Positions 35,154 through 44,346 of a stretch of DNA of 64,000 bases are shown one piece after another. The notes beneath the pieces were generated by a model. That model had not been told where the DNA came from and searched no databases. It was given only the letters and a program-made list of their open reading frames with translations. The translations under genes and the position numbers were made by a program. Source of the stretch: Dyadobacter sp. (GTDB lineage: Bacteria; Bacteroidota; Bacteroidia; Cytophagales; Spirosomataceae); assembly GCF_017744695.1 (NCBI RefSeq), contig NZ_JAGIAS010000004.1, positions 1 to 64,000 of the forward strand, given 5' to 3'. Within the stretch, counting starts at the first letter, position 1. Each line of letters begins with the position of its first letter.

Positions 35154-35456
35154 CTAAGCATTGTTGTTGACTACGCCGCGAACTTTTTCGCTCACATTGT
35201 CGGCCACGCCATTTGCTTTTTCTTTTGCGCTGCTTACGTTTTTCAGGAACCCTTCTTTGAGCCTGTCGGCCAGGTGGGATAGTTCTTCAAGGCTTTTCTC
35301 ATATTTATCCTTCGCGTTTCCACCGAGGTCATTTGCCTTATTTTTGATCAATTTGCGGGTTTCTTTTCCGTCTTTAGGAGCTACCAAAAGGCCAATCGCG
35401 ATGCCTGTTAACAGTGCTCCGATCGAGCCAATCAAAAATTTTTGGTTCTTGTTCAT
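35154..35456 (-). CDS. YtxH-domain small membrane protein
   Basis: A 100-residue protein with one transmembrane helix (about 8-26, LIGSIGALLTGIAIGLLVAP). The YtxH signature APKDGKETRKLI follows immediately, then a long Lys/Glu-rich amphipathic or coiled-coil tail (about 35-95). YtxH family members are general-stress-type proteins with no defined activity. It is convergent with the DUF4136 gene and divergent from the YCF48-like gene at 35512. Confidence 0.85.
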   Translation of the reverse strand: MNKNQKFLIGSIGALLTGIAIGLLVAPKDGKETRKLIKNKANDLGGNAKDKYEKSLEELSHLADRLKEGFLKNVSSAKEKANGVADNVSEKVRGVVNNNA

Positions 35457-35511
35457 ACGAATTCCCTATTTTGTGTTGATAAAACATTAGAACTGAAAAT
35501 AACAAAATACT

Positions 35512-36663
35512 GTGCCACTTCGCAAGTCAGCGCGCCGATTTTCCATAAACGGCATTTTCTCACTCCTGCTTTCATCCCTTTTCCTGGCTATGGCAGGAGA
35601 AAGTTCGGCGCAATGGAAGGTCATCGATATCAAAACGAAGATCCATATGCGCGCAGTACATGCCGTATCCCCTACCACCTGCTGGATTGGCGGCACCCGG
35701 GGCACTGTTTTGAAGACTACCAATGGCGGGCACACGTGGACGACGTATAAAGTTTCCGGTGCCGACTCGCTCGACTTCCGCGACATTCATGCATTCGATA
35801 AGCAAGTCGCCATCGCAATGAGTGCCGGCGAATCGGAAAAGGATAAAGCGAAAATCTACAAAACCGAGGACGGCGGAGAGAGCTGGAAGCTTGTGTACCA
35901 AACTACACAAAATGGGGTTTTTCTGGATGGAATCGACTTTTGGGACAAAAATAAGGGTATTTGCCTTGGCGATCCGACCCAGGGCCGACTCTTCATTCTC
36001 ACAACCGAAGACGGTGGTGATAGCTGGCAGGAACTTCCACTCGACAAACGCCCGACCGCCGAACCCGGAGAGGCATGCTTCGCAGCAAGCGGTACCTCTA
36101 TTCTTACCAATGGAAAAGGAACCGTTTTCATTGGAACCGGCGGCAGTAAAATGGCAAGGGTATTCAGGTCGGAAGACTATGGACAAACCTGGCAGGTAGC
36201 CGCTACCCCATTACCCGCCGGACCGACGAGCGGAATTTTCGGACTGAGATTCTGGTCCAAAAAGGATGGAATAGCCGTAGGTGGAGACTATAAAAAGACC
36301 ACGGATTCAACGCAAAACGTGCTTTTAACCGAAGACGGTGGCATTACCTGGAAATTATCCGGCATGACCAAGCCCACCGGCCTGAAAGAATCGGTAGCCA
36401 TTTACCACAAAACCAACGCCACCTGGAACGGCGATACGCAGATCCGCTCCGACAATTATGCATTAGTAGCCTCCGGGCCTTCCGGCAACAGTGTCTCCCT
36501 TGACCGCGGCAAAAGCTGGATTTCACTCGGTACCGAAGGGTTCCATTCCCTAAGTTTCGCCGGAAATGTAGGTTACGGCGTCGGGGCCAATGGTTTGATT
36601 GGCAAAATCGAGAAGATTTCGTCTAAAAAGAAAAAGAAGAAGCTGATATTGGTCGATCAGTGA
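35512..36663 (+). CDS. exported YCF48-like beta-propeller protein
   Basis: A 383-residue protein. The start is the GTG at 35512, because the next in-frame ATG (35590) falls inside the signal peptide (hydrophobic LLLSSLFLAMAG, cut near SSAQ, residue 33). Repeats of the form TTNGGHTWTTY, TEDGGESWKLVY, TEDGGDSWQELP, SEDYGQTWQVA and TEDGGITWKLSG recur about every 45-60 residues. This is the Asp-box/YCF48 motif of a sialidase-like or photosystem-assembly-like propeller. It has no catalytic residues that I can point to. Members in non-photosynthetic Bacteroidota have no proven function. A basic tail (SKKKKKK, near the end) is notable. Confidence 0.8.
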   Translation: MPLRKSARRFSINGIFSLLLSSLFLAMAGESSAQWKVIDIKTKIHMRAVHAVSPTTCWIGGTRGTVLKTTNGGHTWTTYKVSGADSLDFRDIHAFDKQVAIAMSAGESEKDKAKIYKTEDGGESWKLVYQTTQNGVFLDGIDFWDKNKGICLGDPTQGRLFILTTEDGGDSWQELPLDKRPTAEPGEACFAASGTSILTNGKGTVFIGTGGSKMARVFRSEDYGQTWQVAATPLPAGPTSGIFGLRFWSKKDGIAVGGDYKKTTDSTQNVLLTEDGGITWKLSGMTKPTGLKESVAIYHKTNATWNGDTQIRSDNYALVASGPSGNSVSLDRGKSWISLGTEGFHSLSFAGNVGYGVGANGLIGKIEKISSKKKKKKLILVDQ

Positions 36664-36710
36664 GCTTCGTGTTCATTCACGGTCGGCCGCAGCCGTGCCT
36701 TCGTGGCAGT

Positions 36711-37718
36711 TTAGATTCGATCAATCAACTCATTCACCTTCCGAACTTCGCGCCCGGCCAAATGATCAGCGATAGCAGCCGCATGCTCACGACCGTTTTC
36801 TATAAATACTTTTTCAGTAAATACACCCGCTAAAACAGTCCCACATAAATACAAACCGGGCACATTCGTTTCAAAAGTTTCCGAATTGTACTCTGGTACC
36901 TTCGTAACCGGGTCAAGCGTCACCCCGCAGCGCGCGAGTAAATGCTCGTCGGGCAGGTAACCTACCAGCAGGAACACGAAATCAGCCGGGAGCCATTCCT
37001 GTTCTCCTGTTTCGGTATTTTCGATCAAAAGCCTCCCTGGCTCGATCGCCCGCGTCACCGAATTGAACCGCGTATGGATCTTCCCTTCCTTCACCCGGTT
37101 TTTCACATCCGGTACCAGCCAGTATTTCACTTTGGTTCGGAAATCCGCTTCCTTATGCACGATGGTCACCTTCGCATCATGGCGATACAATTCCAATGCG
37201 GCCTCCACCGACGAATTGGAACCTCCTACCAGCACCACGTTCGTATAGGAATATTTAAATGGCTCATCATAATAATGTGAAACGTGCGGCAAGTTCTCCC
37301 CCGGCACATTCAACATGCGCGGCACGTCGAAATAACCCGTGGCCAGGATCACATTTTTGGATTGAAACACCTGACCATCATTCGAATACGTCAGAAAAGT
37401 ACCATCCGCCTGCTTTTCTGTCCGGTCCACATCCACGAAGAGCTTGAAATTCAGGTGATAATATCCCGCCACCTTCCGGTAATATTGCAAAGCTTCGTTG
37501 CGGTTGGCCTTGACGTCCGAAATTGCAAATGGAATGCCGCCTATTTCGATATTTTCAGCAGTCGAGAAAAACTTCATCCGTCGTGGATACCGGCGAATGG
37601 ATTCGGTCAGGTTTCCCTTTTCGAGGATCAGGTAATCGAGGCCGCTTTTGGCCAGCTCTACACCCATCGCGAGGCCACAAGGGCCACCGCCTATAATGAT
37701 TGCGTCGTAAATGTGCAT
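36711..37718 (-). CDS. ypdA: YpdA-family bacillithiol disulfide reductase
   Basis: A 335-residue flavoprotein. FAD site IIIGGGPCGLAMGVELAKSG (about 8-27), LEKGNLTESI (about 33), the YPRRMKFFSTAENIEIGGIP segment (about 44-63) typical of YpdA, NADPH site VVLVGGSNSSVEAALEL (about 165-181) and a final CGTVLAGVFTEKVFIENGREH (about 293-313, second FAD contact). There is no CxxC active site, as in the family. YpdA reduces oxidised bacillithiol (BSSB) with NADPH, implying the cell uses bacillithiol. It is divergent from pabB with 62 bases between them. Confidence 0.88.
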   Translation of the reverse strand: MHIYDAIIIGGGPCGLAMGVELAKSGLDYLILEKGNLTESIRRYPRRMKFFSTAENIEIGGIPFAISDVKANRNEALQYYRKVAGYYHLNFKLFVDVDRTEKQADGTFLTYSNDGQVFQSKNVILATGYFDVPRMLNVPGENLPHVSHYYDEPFKYSYTNVVLVGGSNSSVEAALELYRHDAKVTIVHKEADFRTKVKYWLVPDVKNRVKEGKIHTRFNSVTRAIEPGRLLIENTETGEQEWLPADFVFLLVGYLPDEHLLARCGVTLDPVTKVPEYNSETFETNVPGLYLCGTVLAGVFTEKVFIENGREHAAAIADHLAGREVRKVNELIDRI

Positions 37719-37780
37719 TGTTTGGCTGACGGCCTTTTGCTCTTGACCGTCCTTAGTCTTTTAACCCTCTAATTTAGCTA

Positions 37781-38848
37781 TTGGTTTCTGAACTTTGTAA
37801 ATTAGCTATCTGTTCAAAAAGTCTGATAATACCACTTTTTAGCTTGGAAAACGCGGCCGGGGCCTTTACGGAGAAACTGAATGAATGGGGCAAAGCCAAA
37901 ACCCCGTTCTTTTTTTTGGTGGACTACCAATTCGAAAAACCGCTTGCCTGGAAACTCGCTGACGTCGATCCGAAGGAAATTCTCTTCCATCTGAATGGCT
38001 TTACCAATGATGCTGCGGGATTCAGCGACGACCTTCCCGAGCATATTCAGTTTGACAAGCATCCGCTCGATTTCAAGGATTACCAACCCAAATTCGATTG
38101 CGTACTTCATCATTTGAATGCAGGGAATTCATTTCTGGTCAATCTTTCTGTACCGACGCCGGTTGAAACCAATCTGACACTCGAACAAATATTCCGACAC
38201 AGTGAAGCGCCTTTCCGGCTATTGTTCAAAAATCGCTTCGTTTGCTTCTCCCCGGAAATTTTCGTGCGTATTCAAGGTAACCGCATTGCCTCGTTCCCGA
38301 TGAAAGGCACCATCGACGCCTCCATACCGAATGCGGAGCAAGTCATACTTGCAGACTATAAAGAGGCGGCCGAGCATGCCACGATCGTGGATTTGATTAG
38401 AAATGACATCAGTATGGTGGCCGAAAAAGTGTGGGTGGAGCGCTACCGCTATATCGATCGCATTCAGGCTTCCGATAAAACGCTTTTGCAGGTTAGTTCT
38501 GAAATTGCAGGTACTTTACCAGCCGGTTTCAATGGACAATATGGCGACCTTTTGAAAAAACTATTACCTGCCGGCTCCATTACCGGCGCACCGAAACCCC
38601 GCACGCTGGAAATCATTCAGGAGGCAGAAGATTATAACCGGGGTTATTACACGGGTGTAATGGGATATTTCGATGGGGAGAACTTCGAAAGCGCCGTGAT
38701 GATCCGGTTCATCGAGCAGCAGGATCATCAACTGGTTTTCAAAAGCGGTGGTGGAATTACAGCATTGAGCAATGCCAAAAGTGAATATCAGGAAGTAATT
38801 GATAAAGTTTATCTGCCATTTAGCCACACCCCGCATGCTGTGCTTTGA
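37781..38848 (+). CDS. pabB: aminodeoxychorismate synthase component I
   Basis: A 355-residue chorismate-utilising enzyme (anthranilate synthase I/PabB family) that makes 4-amino-4-deoxychorismate for folate. The C-terminal domain shows FSPEIFVRIQGNRIASFPMK (about 165-184), KGTIDAS, EHATIVDLIRNDISMVA (about 201-217), KKLLPAGSITGAPKPRTLEI (about 264-283), YYTGVMGYFDG (about 293) and IRFIEQQ with FKSGGGITALSNAKSEYQE near the end. No ATG is available upstream of the conserved part. I use TTG 37781, but another TTG further in (near 37844, before GluAsnAla) is equally possible. It is shorter than full-length PabB because the N-terminal domain is abridged, as in many Bacteroidota. pabA is not in the window. 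Confidence 0.88.
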   Translation: MVSELCKLAICSKSLIIPLFSLENAAGAFTEKLNEWGKAKTPFFFLVDYQFEKPLAWKLADVDPKEILFHLNGFTNDAAGFSDDLPEHIQFDKHPLDFKDYQPKFDCVLHHLNAGNSFLVNLSVPTPVETNLTLEQIFRHSEAPFRLLFKNRFVCFSPEIFVRIQGNRIASFPMKGTIDASIPNAEQVILADYKEAAEHATIVDLIRNDISMVAEKVWVERYRYIDRIQASDKTLLQVSSEIAGTLPAGFNGQYGDLLKKLLPAGSITGAPKPRTLEIIQEAEDYNRGYYTGVMGYFDGENFESAVMIRFIEQQDHQLVFKSGGGITALSNAKSEYQEVIDKVYLPFSHTPHAVL

Positions 38849-39428
38849 AACGATCTGTGTTGAACACCGGCAATTGAAAAACCTCTCATACCACGAAGCG
38901 CGCCTGAACAAAACCCGCCGGGAATTATGGGGTTACGATGATAAATGGGACTTAGCCGAACTGCTTCATATACCCGACCTCGTCGACGGTACGATGCACA
39001 AATGCCGCATTGCCTACGATAAAACCGTCGATCATATCAAATGGGAACCCTATTTCCGTCGCGCCATCCGCAAAATAAGGCGGGTTTATCATGATGAGAT
39101 CGATTACCGATATAAATACGATAATCGGGATACGCTCAATGCGCTTTACGCGCAGCGCGGGGATGCGGACGAAATCCTGATTATTAAGAAGGGACTCGTG
39201 ACTGATTCCAACTTTTGCAATGTCGCATTCCTCGACGGCGACCGTTGGCTCACGCCCGCGAGCCCGCTCTTACCTGGTACCCAGCGCGCATTTCTGCTCG
39301 ATCAAGGCATAATTGAAACTGCCGACATCCGTGAAAGCGACATCGGGGCATTCAGCCAGATAAGGCTATTCAACGCGATGGTCGACTGGGCGCATGCCGC
39401 TACACTCGATGTTTCGTTGATTGCTTGA
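38835..39428 (+). CDS. pabC: PabC-like aminotransferase class IV
   Basis: A 197-residue PLP enzyme (branched-chain aminotransferase fold) that should split aminodeoxychorismate into 4-aminobenzoate and pyruvate. The ATG at 38835 (MLCFETICVEHRQLKNL) overlaps the end of pabB by 14 bases and matches the family N-terminus ETI, then HEARLNKTRREL (about 22-33). Family motifs: a central ADEILIIKKGLVTDSNFCNV region (about 111-130) with the TDSNFCN cofactor loop, TPASPLLPGTQRAFLLDQG (about 139-157) and a late DIGAFSQIRLFNAM stretch. The candidate PLP lysine is in the YRYKYDNRD/YDKTVDHIK region; I cannot fix it by eye. The small size is usual for the Bacteroidota form. Confidence 0.82.
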   Translation: MLCFETICVEHRQLKNLSYHEARLNKTRRELWGYDDKWDLAELLHIPDLVDGTMHKCRIAYDKTVDHIKWEPYFRRAIRKIRRVYHDEIDYRYKYDNRDTLNALYAQRGDADEILIIKKGLVTDSNFCNVAFLDGDRWLTPASPLLPGTQRAFLLDQGIIETADIRESDIGAFSQIRLFNAMVDWAHAATLDVSLIA

Positions 39429-39470
39429 CCACAAATTGCGAACTTGCGCCCGAATTAAAGCATTGAACCA

Positions 39471-41966
39471 ATGACCTCTCTTTTTGAGGAAGAAATCACC
39501 CTATTTGCCGATCTGATCCTTCCGGTACCGATTCCGAACCTGTTTACATACCGGGTCCCGCGGGAAATGGCCTCGCTGATCAAGGTCGGGGCGAGGGTAA
39601 TCGTGCAGTTTGGGCAGAAAAGGGTCATTACGGCCGTAGTGGCGCAGCTGCATTCCAATCCGCCGGTGAAATACCAGGCAAAATACATTCTGGAATTGCT
39701 CGACGAGCAGCCGATCGTTACCCAGCAGCAATTGGAACTATTCGCCTGGGTAGCCGAATATTACCTCTGCAATATCGGCGAAGTGATGAATGTAGCGTTG
39801 CCTGCCGGGTTAAAAATCACCAGCCAGTCGAGAATTCAGTTAAATCCTGAATTTGAGTATGAAGAGTTGCTGACGGATCAGGAGATTCTTGTTGTTGAAG
39901 AAATTAAAAAGCATCAGACACTTTCCTACGAAGAAGTAGAAAGGCTTTTGCAGAAATCTAATATAACCTCAATTATCAAATCGCTGGTCGGGAAACGGGC
40001 GGTAATTTTGTATGAAGAGGTTAAGGAACGCTACAAGCCGAAAGTTGCGAAGAAAATCAGGCTTACGGCTGCCTACACCACCAATGAAGCGCTTTCCAGG
40101 CTCGCTGCCGACCTCGACAAAACGCCCAAACAGCAGGAAATCCTGTTGAAATACCTCAGTTTCATCCCGGTTTACAACAATCCGGATTTGAATTATAAAG
40201 GTCTGGATAAATCGATATTCAGCCAGGATGACACCATTTCGGATGCCTCTCTGAATACGCTCATTAAAAAAGGCATTTTCGAACAGTTCGAAATATTCGT
40301 CTCCCGCTTTGATGATATTCCAACGGGCAATATGGGCACCATCACACTCACCGAAACCCAGAAGGAGGCTTCCCGACAAATCCACGAGCTCTTTGCTGAA
40401 AAGGAAGTAGTGCTACTGCATGGGATCACCGGCAGCGGCAAAACCGAAGTTTATATTGAGCTGATCAAACAGGCGCTCGAAAGCGGCACGCAGGTATTGT
40501 TCCTGCTGCCGGAAATCGCACTAACGACCCAGATCGTGATCCGGCTTCGCAAAGTTTTTGGTGATGTGATGGGTATTTACCATTCCAAATTCTCCGATAA
40601 TGAACGAGTCGAAGTATGGAAAGGCATTCTGGATGGCAAATTTCAATTCGTAGTTGGTGTACGCTCGGCTATTTTCCTGCCATTTGATAACCTCGGTTTA
40701 ATTATCGTCGACGAGGAACACGAAACCTCCTACAAACAGCACGACCCGGCACCGCGTTACAATGCGCGCGACGTGGCGGTGATTATGTCGTACATGCATA
40801 AAGGAAAAACGCTGCTTGGTTCGGCAACGCCTTCTCTGGAAAGCTATTTCCACGCACAAAGCGGCCGGTACGGACTGGTCGAAATGAAGCAGCGTTTCGG
40901 GAATGCTGCATTGCCACGTTTTGAATTGATCGACACCAAAAAGGAAAAGCGGCAGAAGCAGATGAAGAACGAGTTTTCCTCCGTGCTCCTCAGCCATTTG
41001 GAATACAACCTTAAAAATAAAGAGCAAACGATCCTCTTCCAGAACCGTCGGGGGTATTCGCCTTACCTGCAATGCGAGGAATGCAACTGGATTTCGGAAT
41101 GCGCCAACTGCGACGTGAGCCTCACCTACCATATGAAAGCCCGCGAACTACGCTGCCATTATTGCGGACATAAGGAGGAGGTGCCGCGGACTTGCCCGCA
41201 TTGCGGCTCACCCAAAGTGAAAACGATGGGTTACGGGACTGAAAAGATTGAGGAGGAAATCAATGTGATGTACCCTGAGGCACGTGTGCAACGTATGGAC
41301 CTCGATACCACCCGCGCCAAAAACGCCTACCAGCAAATCATTTCTGATTTTGAGGAAGGGGGCATTGATATATTGGTAGGGACGCAGATGGTAAGTAAGG
41401 GCCTCGATTTCGACAATGTGAGCGTAGTAGGCATTTTCGATGCCGATCGCATTATCCATTTTCCCGAGTTTCGCGCTTCGGAACGGGCGTTCCAGATGCT
41501 TACGCAGGTGAGCGGACGGGCGGGAAGGCGCGCGGACAAGCCCGGGAAAGTGCTGATCCAAACCGCGAATCCATCACAGCCTTTGCTCGAAAAGATCATC
41601 AATAATGATTACCAGGGTATGTACGAAACCGAAATCGCGGAGCGCGAACGGTTCAGCTACCCGCCATTTACACGGCTCATCAAAGTTACCGTAAAGCATA
41701 TCGACGAGGGTACCGCCGCCCGGGCCGCGAAAGTGCTGACCGAAAAACTGACGGCTCATTTGGGCACCAGCAGGGTTCTGGGGCCACAGCCCCCGCTGGT
41801 CGAAAGAGTAAGAAATCAGTTTTTGTTCGATATTCTCATCAAACTTGAACGAGAAAAGATTAATTTTAAGGCGGCAAAGTCATTTATACAGGAAAAAGTA
41901 ATTGACACTCTGACTGACAAGACGCTAAAAAGCATCCAGGTCGTGATTGACGTGGACTGTTTATAA
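39471..41966 (+). CDS. priA: primosomal protein N' (replication restart helicase)
   Basis: An 831-residue superfamily 2 helicase that reloads the replicative helicase at stalled forks. The N-terminal 3'-DNA-binding domain starts FADLILPVPIPNLFTYRVP (about 12-30). The helicase core has Walker A LLHGITGSGKTEVY (about 315-328), DEEH box IIVDEEHETSYKQHDPAPRY (about 408-427) and LLGSATPSLES (about 444). A zinc-binding insert has CEECNWISECANCDVSLTYH (about 531-550) and CHYCGHKEEVPRTCPHCGSP (about 557-576). Motifs V/VI are IDILVGTQMVSKGLDFDNV (about 627-645) and QVSGRAGR (about 680). Complete and of normal length. Confidence 0.97.
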   Translation: MTSLFEEEITLFADLILPVPIPNLFTYRVPREMASLIKVGARVIVQFGQKRVITAVVAQLHSNPPVKYQAKYILELLDEQPIVTQQQLELFAWVAEYYLCNIGEVMNVALPAGLKITSQSRIQLNPEFEYEELLTDQEILVVEEIKKHQTLSYEEVERLLQKSNITSIIKSLVGKRAVILYEEVKERYKPKVAKKIRLTAAYTTNEALSRLAADLDKTPKQQEILLKYLSFIPVYNNPDLNYKGLDKSIFSQDDTISDASLNTLIKKGIFEQFEIFVSRFDDIPTGNMGTITLTETQKEASRQIHELFAEKEVVLLHGITGSGKTEVYIELIKQALESGTQVLFLLPEIALTTQIVIRLRKVFGDVMGIYHSKFSDNERVEVWKGILDGKFQFVVGVRSAIFLPFDNLGLIIVDEEHETSYKQHDPAPRYNARDVAVIMSYMHKGKTLLGSATPSLESYFHAQSGRYGLVEMKQRFGNAALPRFELIDTKKEKRQKQMKNEFSSVLLSHLEYNLKNKEQTILFQNRRGYSPYLQCEECNWISECANCDVSLTYHMKARELRCHYCGHKEEVPRTCPHCGSPKVKTMGYGTEKIEEEINVMYPEARVQRMDLDTTRAKNAYQQIISDFEEGGIDILVGTQMVSKGLDFDNVSVVGIFDADRIIHFPEFRASERAFQMLTQVSGRAGRRADKPGKVLIQTANPSQPLLEKIINNDYQGMYETEIAERERFSYPPFTRLIKVTVKHIDEGTAARAAKVLTEKLTAHLGTSRVLGPQPPLVERVRNQFLFDILIKLEREKINFKAAKSFIQEKVIDTLTDKTLKSIQVVIDVDCL

Positions 41967-41993
41967 AAACATCATTTACTGCACATTAACTTT

Positions 41994-43433
41994 ATGTCTT
42001 CCAAAAAAACCAGAATTGTTGCAACCGTAGGCCCTGCCTCGGAATCGAAAGAAACATTATATGCATTGGCCAAAGCAGGAGTGAACGTGTTCCGTCTCAA
42101 CTTCTCCCACGGCACCCACGCCGACCACCTGCAAAGACTTACCAACATCCGCGAGATCAACGAAGAGCACGGCCTCAACCTCGCTATTCTGCAAGACTTG
42201 CAAGGTCCCAAAATCCGCATCGGTCTGGTGGCTGAAAAAGACGGTGTTCTGATCGAACCCGGCAAAAAACTCATTCTTTCCAACACAGAAGTACTGGGTA
42301 CTGCCGAGAAAGTGAGCACGCCCTACGACGGGATGTACAATGATGTGAAGATCGGTGACCGTGTGTTGATGGATGATGGCAAACTGGAAGTACTGGTAAC
42401 AGGCATCGAAGGAACTGATGTAATTACAGAGGTTATCTACGGAGGCTACCTGAAATCTAAAAAAGGTGTTAACCTGCCCAACACTAAGGTTTCGATGCCC
42501 TCGGTAACCCCGAAAGACTACGAAGACCTGGACTTCGGCCTGGAAAACAATGTGGAATGGATCGCTTTGTCGTTCGTCCGCACGGCTGAGGAAATCCAGA
42601 AAGTGAAGGAATATATCGCCAACAAAGGCAAACTGGCCCGCGTTGTGGCGAAAATCGAGAAGCCTGAGGCTATTCTCAATATCGATGAGATCATCGAAGC
42701 TACCGACGCTATCATGGTGGCGCGCGGCGACCTCGGGGTTGAGCTTCCTGCCGAAGAGGTTCCGATGATCCAGAAAATGATCGTTGAGAAATGTAACCGT
42801 GCCGGCAAGCCCGTTATCGTGGCTACGCAAATGCTGGAATCTATGATCGAAAGCCCACGCGCAACCCGCGCCGAGCTGAACGACGTGGCTAACTCGGTAC
42901 TCGACGGTGCTGATGCAGTGATGCTTTCGGCTGAAACGGCTTCGGGTAAATATCCGATCCTGGCCGTGGAAAGCATGACCAACACAATCCTGAAAGTGGA
43001 AGCTTCCAGCAAGACCATTTATTTCAAACACCATGCGGCTGTTAACGACACCCCTGGCGCCTATAAACTGAATGACAACGTGGTCATGAGCGCCTGCCGT
43101 CTCGCACGCGATACGCAAGCTGCGGCGATCATCGGCATTACCCGCTCCGGCTACACTTCTTTCCGTCTTTCACACCACCGTCCGAAAGCGAATCTGTTGA
43201 TTTTCACATCGAACAGAATGCTGATGAACCAGCTGGCATTGTACTGGGGTACCAAGGTATTCTATTACGACCGCGACCAGGGCGTTTCGACTGACGATCT
43301 GATCGAGGACATCAAAACATTCCTCGTCGAAAAAGGTGAATTGCAGAAAGGCGACGTGTTCATCAACACATTGAGCATGCCGGTTTCGAGACAGCGCAAG
43401 ACGAACACAGTGAAGTTGAGCGTGGTGGAGTAA
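41994..43433 (+). CDS. pyk: pyruvate kinase
   Basis: A 479-residue glycolytic enzyme converting phosphoenolpyruvate and ADP to pyruvate and ATP. RIVATVGPASES (about 6-17), VFRLNFSHGTHADH (about 32-45), LQDLQGPKIRIG (about 64-75), B-domain (about 78-165), the pyruvate kinase signature ending in the catalytic Lys KIEKPEAILNIDEII (about 220-234), AIMVARGDLGVELPAEEVP (about 239-257) and VIVATQMLESMIESPRATRA (about 279-298). The C-domain is regular (SACRLARDTQAAAIIGITRSG, about 363-383). Codon use is strongly biased, as expected for an abundant protein. A terminator follows. Confidence 0.97.
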   Translation: MSSKKTRIVATVGPASESKETLYALAKAGVNVFRLNFSHGTHADHLQRLTNIREINEEHGLNLAILQDLQGPKIRIGLVAEKDGVLIEPGKKLILSNTEVLGTAEKVSTPYDGMYNDVKIGDRVLMDDGKLEVLVTGIEGTDVITEVIYGGYLKSKKGVNLPNTKVSMPSVTPKDYEDLDFGLENNVEWIALSFVRTAEEIQKVKEYIANKGKLARVVAKIEKPEAILNIDEIIEATDAIMVARGDLGVELPAEEVPMIQKMIVEKCNRAGKPVIVATQMLESMIESPRATRAELNDVANSVLDGADAVMLSAETASGKYPILAVESMTNTILKVEASSKTIYFKHHAAVNDTPGAYKLNDNVVMSACRLARDTQAAAIIGITRSGYTSFRLSHHRPKANLLIFTSNRMLMNQLALYWGTKVFYYDRDQGVSTDDLIEDIKTFLVEKGELQKGDVFINTLSMPVSRQRKTNTVKLSVVE

Positions 43434-43452
43434 ACATTACGTGCATCATACC

Positions 43453-43493
43453 AAAAGGGCGGCGGAATCACATTCCGTCGCCCTTCGTTTTTT
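43453..43493 (+). terminator. rho-independent terminator after pyk
   Basis: AAGGGCGgCGGAAT-CAC-ATTCCGtCGCCCTT with a following T-tract (GTTTTTTC). The stem has one G-T pair. It lies about 20 bases after the pyk stop. Confidence 0.9.
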
Positions 43494-43588
43494 CTGCCGG
43501 TTGCACATCGAGCATGTCACCCTGTACATTGCATTGAATATCAGCGATTAATTTTTGTATATTCGATTATGAGCTAACCAATAAGACT

Positions 43589-44209
43589 ATGATAGCTTCA
43601 CCTACACCAGGTACAGCCTACCCAGAAAACTCCTCGGAAAACATTCCGGTTTCGCTGGTCTGTGAGATCATTGATGGAAAACCCTACTACTATAAAGGTT
43701 TCCGCGATGTGCTTTCTGGTGATAAGACGATCGAAGATATCATGGGGTGTAGTCCTTTACAGTCAATCGTTATCGAATGTATTCTTGGTGCCCTATTTGA
43801 AGGGATTGATAGGCGCAAGTATTTTATTGCGACCAATGAGCCTGGTGTTTACCTCAACGATCGAACCACACTAGCTGGCGATATTCTAATTTTTGAGCGA
43901 AGCAGCGTTCCTATCACAAACCAATACGCGCGGGTGCCGCCAAAAATCTGGATTGAGGTCGACTTAAACATTGAGTTCGAAAAGGCGCTTGACGTAAAGA
44001 ATTATATGGCGTTAAAGACGCAGAAGATATTGGATTTCGGGACAGATAAAGTCATATGGATCTTAACGAAGCCCAAGAAAGTCGTCATTGCCGCAAACGA
44101 TCACACTCAGCACACGATTCCATGGGATGTCGAAATTGAAATATTCGGAGGGGCGTCCTATAACATCGGAAGGTACGTTGACGAAAATGAGCCGAAATTC
44201 TTCCAGTAA
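43589..44209 (+). CDS. Uma2-type (PD-(D/E)XK fold) protein
   Basis: A 206-residue protein of the Uma2/DUF820 restriction-endonuclease-like fold. After VSLVCEIIDGKPYYYKGFRD (about 20-39) come TIEDIMGCSPLQSIVIECIL (about 49-68), TLAGDILIFE (about 93; the Asp of the PD motif), PKIWIEVDLNIEF (about 117; the E-x-D) and YMALKTQKILDFGTDKVIWI (about 134-153; candidate Lys/Gln site and YR-type helix). The family is abundant in cyanobacteria and Bacteroidota. Its nuclease activity is predicted, not established, and there is no partner methylase here. It is flanked by terminators on both sides, so it is a stand-alone gene, perhaps a mobile one. Confidence 0.75.
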   Translation: MIASPTPGTAYPENSSENIPVSLVCEIIDGKPYYYKGFRDVLSGDKTIEDIMGCSPLQSIVIECILGALFEGIDRRKYFIATNEPGVYLNDRTTLAGDILIFERSSVPITNQYARVPPKIWIEVDLNIEFEKALDVKNYMALKTQKILDFGTDKVIWILTKPKKVVIAANDHTQHTIPWDVEIEIFGGASYNIGRYVDENEPKFFQ

Positions 44210-44217
44210 CACCTGTT

Positions 44218-44252
44218 AACCGTCACATGTCCCAGTGACGGTTTTTATTTTC
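44218..44252 (+). terminator. rho-independent terminator after the first Uma2 gene
   Basis: AACCGTCAC (44218-44226), loop ATGTCCCA, GTGACGGTT (44235-44243), then TTTATTTT. A perfect 9-bp stem, 8 bases after the stop codon. Confidence 0.9.
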
Positions 44253-44260
44253 TTACAATA

Positions 44261-44304
44261 ACTAATAAAATAGTTTTGAAACTAACAAAATAGTAATACA
44301 TTTG
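44261..44304 (+). promoter_or_regulatory. promoter with twin BlaI-type operators
   Basis: Two copies of a dyad ACTA-N6-TAGT lie at 44261-44274 and 44281-44294, exactly 20 bp apart (two helical turns). TTTG (44275-44278), 18 bases, then TACATTTG (44297-44304) form a promoter of the phylum's type. One dyad abuts the -33 box and the other fills the spacer. BlaI/MecI repressors bind short dyads of this kind in their own promoters, so the blaI-like gene at 44347 is probably self-repressed from here. A start of transcription near 44311 leaves a leader of about 35 bases. Confidence 0.65.
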
Positions 44305-44346
44305 AATTACCCATTACTTATAACCCATTTTAAAGAAAGAAACATT

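Noticed and set aside
42057..43118. A 353-codon minus-strand open frame opposite pyk
   Set aside because: Pyruvate kinase on the plus strand is certain. The antisense frame stays open because of strong codon bias in pyk.
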